64,000 bases of DNA from Alisma plantago-aquatica (Eukaryota; Streptophyta; Magnoliopsida; Alismatales; Alismataceae), in the NCBI GenBank assembly GCA_963693085.1, contig OY856410.1, forward strand, positions 888,225,835 through 888,289,834. Reading direction: 5' to 3'. The notes under the pieces were generated by a model. It saw only the letters and a program-made list of their open reading frames with translations, made no database searches and was not told where the DNA came from. The stretch's first letter is position 1. Every line of letters starts with the position of its first letter. A program made the translations under genes and the position numbers. Shown here in pieces: positions 57,938 through 64,000 of the stretch.

Positions 57938-58763
57938 CAGACGTCCTGCCAGATGTCCCGCAAACAATCCTCTAACTGACTGAGGAAGATGAGGTCATAA
58001 GAATCCGGCTCTTTTAATGACCTATGTATGATGCTGATGTGACTTCTTAGCGATCAGTTGGAGTATGAGTGGTATACCTCATCTCCACAGGGCATAATAA
58101 TGTTTGAAAAACATAATCAACAGTGTAGTATATATGTTAGAGTTAACTACGAGTTACTTGATTGATGTTATACTGGATAAAGTATATGTTCTTCATGTTT
58201 CATAAATGTTGAACTCTTGCTTATTATCAAAACTGCTAATGAATGCTTTAAAAGCTTTTACTGCTTAAGTTATTCTTTGTTTGCTTATAAAGCTTCTAGT
58301 GGAGAGTTATAACTCTCGCTGGGGCAATTATGTATAATTGTCTCACCCCGTAGACTTCAACTTTTTAGGTGGTCGTCGAAGATGGAGGAACCGGTCTAAA
58401 GGTGACCAATCCCAGTAGCAGCAACACCAGGAGCAGTAGTAAATCTCAGGTGGAGATTCAGCCTGCTATGTGGTGTAGTTAGAGTCAGTCCTATGTGTCC
58501 TCTGTACTCTCAGGTCTTGGAGTGTTTTGGTCATGAGTTCTTGAGATTTCGTATCATGTTGTATATAATTACTCAAGAAGTAATTTGACAGAGATGTATA
58601 CAGTTTAAATCCTTTTTCTATGGAAAATGTTTGTGGTTTCAAGCTCTTATCTCGAAAAGTTTTAATTTCCCGTGATTTTTGTCTTCCGCTGATTATCGAT
58701 TGCTTCCGCTCAAGTTTAAATTGTGATTATTTCGTGGTTTGGAGATCAGAGCCCACAATTAAG

Positions 58764-58776
58764 TGGTATCAGAGCT
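58764..58776 (+). other. Primer binding site of Tekay-type element (TGGTATCAGAGCT)
   Basis: A perfect initiator-Met-type match. The following leader (TAGGACTTAGGA near 58803) also occurs after the LARD1 primer site. Confidence 0.92.
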
Positions 58777-58889
58777 CTAGGTCAGTTGAGTCTACAGAGG
58801 CATAGGACTTAGGATATCGAGTCTATCTTTAGTACTCCTTCCTTATCTAATAGAATCTTCTGCTCCTCAGGAGAAGAAGATACATAAGG

Positions 58890-59639
58890 ATGGCTGAGCC
58901 ACAAGATGAGTACGTGGCAGAGAGTAGTGCTAGTGCACCTCGAGGCGGTGCAAGGGTTCCAGAAATAGAACAGCCTGCACTAGAGTCACTAAGAGAGCCA
59001 CCCCAGTTTGACCCAGCCGACATGGGTAACCCAGCTGTACGGACGATGTTCGGGCAATTTATGACTGCCATGACACACATAACCGACAGGATGCCTATGC
59101 CTGCACCTAGGGCACCATCCCAGCCTGAAAGACAAGGTATCGGTAAGACGTTCGAGCGACTATGTCGTGTCGGACCTACCGAGTACCTTGGGACTGCTGA
59201 CCCCGCAGATGCTGATCTATGGTTGACGGAGTTGGAGAAAGCTTTCAGGATCCTCAATATCCCTGAAACTGAGAAGGTCAGACATGCTGTCTATCTTCTC
59301 AAAGGAAGCGCTGGTCATTGGTGGACAATGGAAGAGCAGAAGAGACCTGGAATAGAGATCTCGTGGGAAGACTTTCGGCGGGAATTTGTTCATAGATATT
59401 TCCCAAAGACCTTCCTAGACGAGAAGATCTCTCAGCTTGAGAGACTGAGACAGGGCATAATGAATATTAGCGAGTATGAAGCTAAGTTCATGGAGTTGTT
59501 GCGGTTTTGTCCGCACATGGCTGCCACAGAAGAAGAAAGAATCAGGAGATTCGAGAGGGCTTTGAATGCTGACATGAGTACCCCCGTGTCTGCCTTAGAA
59601 AACCGAGAGAGATTCTCTACCTTCATTGAGTCAGTCTGA
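58890..59639 (+). CDS. Tekay-type gag, capsid part (ends at premature TGA)
   Basis: An open frame of 249 codons from the first ATG after the leader (MAEPQDEYVAESS). Residues about 85-240 form the retrotransposon gag (capsid-like) domain: DADLWLTELEKAFRILNIP, VYLLKGSAGHWWTM, WEDFRREFVHRYFPKT and ISEYEAKFMELLRFCPH are the standard blocks. It would assemble the particle. The TGA at 59637 is in frame with the next open stretch (59655-60920), so it interrupts one gag-pol polyprotein rather than ending gag naturally. Confidence 0.9.
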   Translation: MAEPQDEYVAESSASAPRGGARVPEIEQPALESLREPPQFDPADMGNPAVRTMFGQFMTAMTHITDRMPMPAPRAPSQPERQGIGKTFERLCRVGPTEYLGTADPADADLWLTELEKAFRILNIPETEKVRHAVYLLKGSAGHWWTMEEQKRPGIEISWEDFRREFVHRYFPKTFLDEKISQLERLRQGIMNISEYEAKFMELLRFCPHMAATEEERIRRFERALNADMSTPVSALENRERFSTFIESV

Positions 59640-60920
59640 AGGATAGAGAGATCTGTGGTTGAGAAGAGGCAAACTCAGAAAAGATATCCACAGTTCCAGG
59701 GTTCTTCATCTAGGGACTTTAATAAGCCTAGATCCTCTGCACCTAACCCTCCACCACCTAGATCTAGTTCTCAGACTCAGTGGTCTCCAAGTAGAGGTAG
59801 AGGACGAAGACAACCACCTCAGGAGACTCAGAGTTCTGCATCAATGTCAGTTACTGGACCACCCAGACCACAACAACTGGAGAGAAGCTGCTACAACTGT
59901 GGTAAAGTGGGACACTTGATGAAGGACTGCCGATCTAGGCCTGTCAGTGTGACACAGCCTCCGAGACAGAATCAACAAGGATCTCAGAGAATGCAATCTC
60001 AAGGAGCAGCTCGAGGACGTGGACAAGCGTCTCAAGCTGGATCATCAGCACCACCTCAACACCAGGCGACAGTGAGGTTCTATGCTATGAACCCACCAGA
60101 GGCAGTGGTCGATCCACAAGTGGTGACAGGTCATATGGAACTTTTTTATTCTGATATGTCTAAACCTTGTGTAGTATCTGTTTTGATTGACCCGGGTGCT
60201 ACGCACTCTTTCATCACTCGAACAGTGATTCACAACTGCAATATGACAGCTAGTCATAGGGCAGATAGGTTGTTGTTGGAGACTCCGTTGAGTGGGTCTG
60301 CTGTTTTGCAGGAGGTATGCTCTCCCTGCATCCTCTTCTTTTCTAAACATCGCATTCAAGTGGACCTTATACCGCTTGATATGCAAGGATTTGATGTAAT
60401 CCTATGGATGGATACCTTGGAAAGGTATCGAGTTGTCTTGGATTGTGAGTCCAAGTTGGCAGTGTTTGCTGATGAAAGAAACACATGGATCTTTCAAGGA
60501 GAAAGAAAGATTCTGCCCACTTGTCTTGTATCAGCTATGGTTGCTGATAAGCTGATGAGGCAAGGATGTTATGCATTCTTGGCCCATGTGGTAGATGTTA
60601 CCAAGGAGAGTCCCAACCCTGTTGAAGTTCCTATAGTCAGGGAATTCAGGGATGTGTTTCCTGAAGAACTTCCTGGTATACCACCACCTCAGGAGATTGA
60701 TTTTGAAATCAATTTAGTCCCAGATACAAAACCTATAGCCCAGACTCCTTATAGGATGGCGCCTGCCGAAATGGCAGAACTCAAGAAACAACTTCAAGAG
60801 TTACTTGAGAAAGGTTTTATCCGACCGAGCACTTCACCTTGGGGTGCTCCGATTTTGTTTGTTAAAAAAAAGATGGATCAATGCGGTTGTGCATTGACTA
60901 TAGACAACTTAATAAAGTAA
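59640..60920 (+). pseudogene. Tekay-type nucleocapsid, protease and RT N-terminus (frameshifted end)
   Basis: Same frame as gag. A basic, Pro/Ser/Gln-rich linker leads to the CCHC zinc knuckle CYNCGKVGHLMKDC (residues 79-92 of the 59655 frame), for RNA binding. The aspartic protease has VLIDPGATHSFIT (active Asp about residue 179; the D-P-G form is common in plant gypsy elements) and a flap-side IPLDMQGFDVILWMD. RT starts at VPIVREFRDVFPEELPG and reaches [13 protein letters not shown]. At the A-run 60863-60870 the frame breaks, one base short of the RT frame, and this frame ends at 60918 with unrelated residues. Confidence 0.88.
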
Positions 60921-61393
60921 CAATAAAGAACAAGTACCCTTTGCCGAGGATTGATGATCTTTTTGACCAGTTGCGTGGTGCAACGGTCTTTTCCAAGATA
61001 GACTTAAGGTCTGGATATCATCAACTCCGCATTAAGGACAGTGACATATCCAAGTCTGCCTTTAAGACAAGATATGGTCACTATGAGTTCACGGTTATGT
61101 CGTTTGGACTAACCAATGCACCAGCTGCATTCATGGAACTCATGAATAGAGTCTTTCGACCCTTCCTTGATCAGTGTGTTGTCATCTTTATAGATGACAT
61201 CCTGATTTATAGTAAAGATGCTCAGCAGCATGAACAACACCTTCGCCAAGCTTTGACCTTGCTAAGAGTACACAAGCTGTATGCAAAGTTTAGCAAGTGT
61301 GAGTTCTGGCTGCCTGAGGTATCTTTTCTTGGGCATGTGATATCTGCCTCGGGAATTCGTGTTGACCCTGCAAAGGTAGAATCTGTTCTATAA
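60881..61393 (+). pseudogene. Tekay-type reverse transcriptase core
   Basis: Continues RT in the next frame: [32 protein letters not shown] (catalytic Asp about 41), [15 protein letters not shown], and the palm motif [12 protein letters not shown] (Asp 105 and 106 kept), then [15 protein letters not shown] at 61391 interrupts it inside the RT thumb, at a position usually Trp or another residue before WxxP. Coding then resumes in the same frame ([17 protein letters not shown]). Copying element RNA into cDNA would be its role. Confidence 0.92.
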
Positions 61394-62047
61394 TGGGAAC
61401 AACCAAAGACACCGACGGAGATTCGAAGCTTCCTGGGGTTAGCTGGTTACTATCAAAGGTTTATTAAAAACTTTAGCTCTATAGCCTTACCTTTGACCAA
61501 GTTAACCCGGAAAGATGCTCCTTTTTCTAGGAGTGATAAGTATCAACAGTCTTTCCAGTTGTTGAAGGAGAGGTTGACAAGTGCACCTGTGCTTGTGCTA
61601 CCTGAGCAAGGAAAAGGATATATAGTCTTCTGTGATGCCTCCAAGAATGGACTTGGGTGTGTGTTGATGCAGGATAAACAAGTGATTTCTTTTGCTTCCC
61701 GACAGCTTAAGAAACACGAGGATAATTATCTGACACACGATCTAGAGTTAGCTGCCGTGGTTCATGCCTTGAAGATCTGGAGACATTATCTTTATGGAGA
61801 GACGTTTCAGATTTTCACAGACCACAAGAACCTTAAGTATATCTTCTCTCAGCATGAGCTCAACATGAGGCAACGTCGCTGGATGGAGTTAATCAAGGAC
61901 TACGACTGTACAATTGATTACCATCCGGGCAAGGCCAATGTTGTTGCAGATGCCTTGAGTAGGAAATCAGCAACCTCAACCATGGATAGAGCACAACTAA
62001 ACTCTTTAGTATGCTCTAAGAGAGATATGCTTATCTCTTTAAGGTAA
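61394..62047 (+). pseudogene. Tekay-type RT thumb and RNase H
   Basis: Open between two stops and in the same frame as [16 protein letters not shown] and [11 protein letters not shown] close the thumb. RNase H has [17 protein letters not shown] (Asp 48 of the 61493 frame), [14 protein letters not shown] (Glu 85) and [14 protein letters not shown] (Asp 110), so the DED set is present, then [16 protein letters not shown]. It ends at a TAA at 62045, after which the integrase continues in the same frame. Confidence 0.92.
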
Positions 62048-62059
62048 AACAATGTACAG

Positions 62060-63541
62060 TTGAAGGTGTCATTGTTAGCTGGGTTGATGGCTGAGATGCA
62101 TATTAAACCTACCCTAAGAGAGCAGATTAAGGAGGCACAACATGTTGATGCTGTAGTTCAGCAGATTAGATCTGAGTATGGAGATGAGAAGCGAGAAGGT
62201 TTTCATGATTCAGATGACCAGATGGCATGCTATCATGGGAGGATGATAGTACCTGATGTAGATAACCTGAGGAAGATAATTCTAGAGGAAGCTCATTCTT
62301 CAATGTATGCCATGCATCGAGGGAGCACCAAGATGTATCGAAACTTGAAGGATATGTATTGGTGGCCTGGGATGAAGAAGGATGTAGCTGAATTTGTTCT
62401 GAGGTGTCCTGTGTTTCAGCAGGTCAAGGCTGAGCACCAGAAACCTACGGGAACAATGCAACCTTTACCCATACCACAGTGGAAGTGGGACCATGTGACC
62501 ATGGACTTTGTTGTTGGCCTACCCAGGACAAGCAAAGGACATGATTCCATTTGGGTAGTTGTTGATAGGTTGACAAAGACAACACATTTCTTACCTGTCA
62601 AAACAACCTATTCTGCTGAAAGGTTATCCCAGTTGTATGTTCAAGACATAGTGCGTTTGCACGGAGTTCCTGTCACTATAATTTCTGACAGAGGTCCCCA
62701 GTTTACAAGTCGTTTTTGGGAACAGTTACACAAAGCCCTAGGCACCAAGTTAAGGTTTAGTACAACCTTTCATCCACAGACTGATGGACAGTCGGAAAGG
62801 ACTATACAGACCTTGGAAGACCTGTTGAGAGCATGTGTTCTCCAGTTTACCGGGAGTTGGGATCTACATCTGAACTTGATAGAGTTTGCCTATAACAATA
62901 GCTATCAAAATAGTATTGATATGGCACCCTATGAAGCTTTGTATGGTAGACGTTGTAGATCACCCTTGTGTTGGTATGAGACTGGTGAGCACCAGTTGTT
63001 AGGTCCTGATCTTGTGCAGCAAACTACAGAGAAGATTAAAGTTATACAACAACAACTTAAGACTACACAGGATAGGCAGAAGTCGTATGTTGATAAACGT
63101 CATAGACCCCTAGAATTCCAGGTTGGAGACAGAGTGTATCTCAAGGTCTCACCTTGGAAAGGAGTCCTTCATTTTGGAAGAAAAGGAAAGTTAGCTCCTA
63201 GATTTATGGGACCTTATCCAATTGTTGAGAGAGTTGGAAAGGTGGCCTATAGACTAGAGTTACCTCAAGAGTTGCAGAAGTTACATCCTGTGTTTCACAT
63301 TTCCATGCTGAGGAAATGTCACCCAGACACCGAGTCAGTTCTACAACCTATGGAAGTAGAATTGAATGAAGATATAACATATGAGGAGGGACCAGTGTCA
63401 ATCCTTGATAACAGAACTAAAAAGTTAAAGAAGAAGGATATAAGTCTTGTGAAAGTCCTCTGGAACCATCGTGGTGTTGAAGAAGCCACTTGGGAACTAG
63501 AGGATGAGATGAGAAGGAAATATCCTACTCTTTTCTCTTAA
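62060..63541 (+). CDS. Tekay-type integrase with C-terminal chromodomain
   Basis: A 493-codon open frame. The HHCC finger has His79, His86 and Cys116, but residue 119 is Phe (CPVF) where Cys is expected, so zinc binding is probably impaired. Catalytic core: Asp149 (VTMDFVVGLP), Asp210 (ISDRGPQF) and Glu246 (GQSERTIQ), a correct D,D35E spacing. The GPY/F module follows (RFMGPYPIVERVGKVAYRLELP, shortened here: RFMGPYPIVERV). Residues about 440-493 are the chromodomain-like end (LVKVLWNHRGVEEATWELED), thought in this clade to direct insertion into heterochromatin. Natural stop at 63539. Confidence 0.93.
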   Translation: MKVSLLAGLMAEMHIKPTLREQIKEAQHVDAVVQQIRSEYGDEKREGFHDSDDQMACYHGRMIVPDVDNLRKIILEEAHSSMYAMHRGSTKMYRNLKDMYWWPGMKKDVAEFVLRCPVFQQVKAEHQKPTGTMQPLPIPQWKWDHVTMDFVVGLPRTSKGHDSIWVVVDRLTKTTHFLPVKTTYSAERLSQLYVQDIVRLHGVPVTIISDRGPQFTSRFWEQLHKALGTKLRFSTTFHPQTDGQSERTIQTLEDLLRACVLQFTGSWDLHLNLIEFAYNNSYQNSIDMAPYEALYGRRCRSPLCWYETGEHQLLGPDLVQQTTEKIKVIQQQLKTTQDRQKSYVDKRHRPLEFQVGDRVYLKVSPWKGVLHFGRKGKLAPRFMGPYPIVERVGKVAYRLELPQELQKLHPVFHISMLRKCHPDTESVLQPMEVELNEDITYEEGPVSILDNRTKKLKKKDISLVKVLWNHRGVEEATWELEDEMRRKYPTLFS

Positions 63542-63575
63542 TACGCTTTATCGATTTCGGGGACGAAATCCTTGT
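63542..63575 (+). other. Short 3' UTR of Tekay-type element
   Basis: TTTCGGGGACGAAATCC is the well-known motif just before the polypurine tract in Tekay/Del elements; the related TTTTGGGGGAAAAATCC is found in LARD1. Confidence 0.75.
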
Positions 63576-63591
63576 GAAGGGGTGGATAATT
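63576..63591 (+). other. Polypurine tract of Tekay-type element
   Basis: GAAGGGGTGGATAATT directly precedes the 3' LTR start TGTAACATCCC. Confidence 0.85.
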
Positions 63592-64000
63592 TGTAACATC
63601 CCTGACCTGGGTTATAACCTAACCCTAGAAGTTTTGACTAAATATGTAATTATATACTTGTGAATACTCCCTGGCATGTAATTAAGTTCCTCAGAGACAT
63701 TTATTTTCAATTTTTGCTCCTTTTTAAACAAAGTTGTAGCATTGTGTTGTATGCAGGGACCTATGCGCAAAATTGCCCAGTTAAAGGGGTTAACTTGCAA
63801 TGTTCATAGGTTAAGATGTTCTTATGATAATAAGACATCATATGAGTAATTATGATGAAGTTTGAAGGATTTCCCAAGCTTGAGCACCAAGATGCAGCTT
63901 GTGGAATAATCCTTGTGCTTAAAAACCCTAATTTGGAGTAAAGTGAAATTTACCCAAATTGAGGGGTGTAACTTGTAATTTTCACTTTCTAGAAAATCTT
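63592..64000 (+). repeat. 3' LTR of Tekay-type element, first 409 bp
   Basis: It aligns to 54221-54630 with eight substitutions and one single-base deletion by eye. The rest lies beyond the window, expected to run to about 68.1 kb if the same length. Confidence 0.95.

Larger units (their letters stand above)
54221..58757 (+). repeat. 5' LTR of Tekay-type element (4.5 kb)
   Basis: The start matches 63592-64000. The end is set by GAGCCCACA at 58757, six bases before the primer site. It has a TATA candidate at 54912, a motif island at 55431-56600, a second TATA candidate at 57928, and a 3' part shared with the LARD1 LTR (GAGTATGTGGGG, CAGTTGGAGTATGAGTGGTAT-like and GTCCTCTGTACTCTCAGG blocks). 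No coding function seen. Confidence 0.88.
54221..64000 (+). mobile_element. Tekay/Del-type Ty3/gypsy chromovirus with giant LTRs (3' end beyond window)
   Basis: The 5' LTR is 54221-58757 (4.5 kb, TG...CA). Then come a primer site at 58764, gag from 58890, protease, RT, RNase H, integrase (Ty3 order, integrase last), a C-terminal chromodomain, a polypurine tract and the 3' LTR start at 63592. TGTAACATCCC as LTR start, [10 protein letters not shown] in RT and a terminal chromodomain place it in the Tekay/Del chromovirus clade. In the 409 bp of LTR overlap I count eight substitutions and one indel, about 2 per cent. So it is the youngest LTR pair I can compare here, yet gag-pol has three in-frame stops and one frameshift. 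Confidence 0.93.

Noticed and set aside
58847..59257. 136-codon minus frame opposite gag
   Set aside because: Antisense shadow of the well-supported gag frame.

Overview
This 64 kb window looks like heterochromatic, repeat-dense DNA from a flowering-plant nuclear genome. I base this on Ty1/copia and Ty3/gypsy elements with plant-type primer sites (initiator-Met type TGGTATCAGAGC and Tat/Athila type TGGCGCCGTTG), a chromodomain-bearing Tekay/Del-type chromovirus, plant RTE- and L1-type LINE remnants, and a Cassandra-type miniature element carrying a 5S rRNA-like segment. I could not support any host protein gene, tRNA gene or CRISPR array. Nearly all coding capacity is retroelement gag/pol, most of it broken.

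Layout, left to right. 1-358 is the end of an RTE-clade LINE (minus). About 1600-2962 is an LTR-like copy of an unnamed family, here called family L (plus). 4087-11158 is a complete gag-only LTR element with 1.6 kb LTRs and a perfect 5 bp target duplication (ATACA). 12951-13494 plus 23290-23777 is a second family L LTR (minus), split by a 9.8 kb Ty1/copia element (13495-23284). The copia 3' LTR itself carries a 194 bp RTE-LINE tail insertion. 23778-24146 is a LINE RNase H remnant. 24147-30212 is a scrambled, partly head-to-head Tat/Athila-type region with tandem repeat arrays, a Ulp1-type protease remnant (minus) and a truncated gag (plus).

30213-40464 is a non-coding large retrotransposon derivative (here LARD1). 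Its leader, primer site, polypurine tract and LTR plan match the Tekay-type element further right. 40465-50283 is a second non-coding LTR element (LARD2). Its 3' LTR holds an 834 bp Cassandra TRIM and a 213 bp SINE-like retroposon. 50289-53997 is a decayed L1-type LINE (minus). 54221-64000 is a Tekay/Del-type chromovirus with a 4.5 kb 5' LTR. Its gag-pol carries three in-frame stops and one frameshift, and its 3' LTR runs off the window.

How the parts relate. The elements are nested, and several lost their left ends where they meet (30212/30213 and 40464/40465), which points to deletions after insertion. LARD1 and the gag-only element lack enzymes and would depend on relatives for reverse transcription and integration.

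The most unusual pattern is that four unrelated LTR families carry dense islands of short inverted motifs built on a CGGTC/GACCG core. In three of them the island lies upstream of a CTATAAATA-type TATA box. A fifth LTR (LARD1) has a different inverted motif at the same distance into the LTR as its Tekay-type relative. This may be a rapidly turning-over regulatory or silencing-related signal. All borders and homologies are by eye, without database searches.
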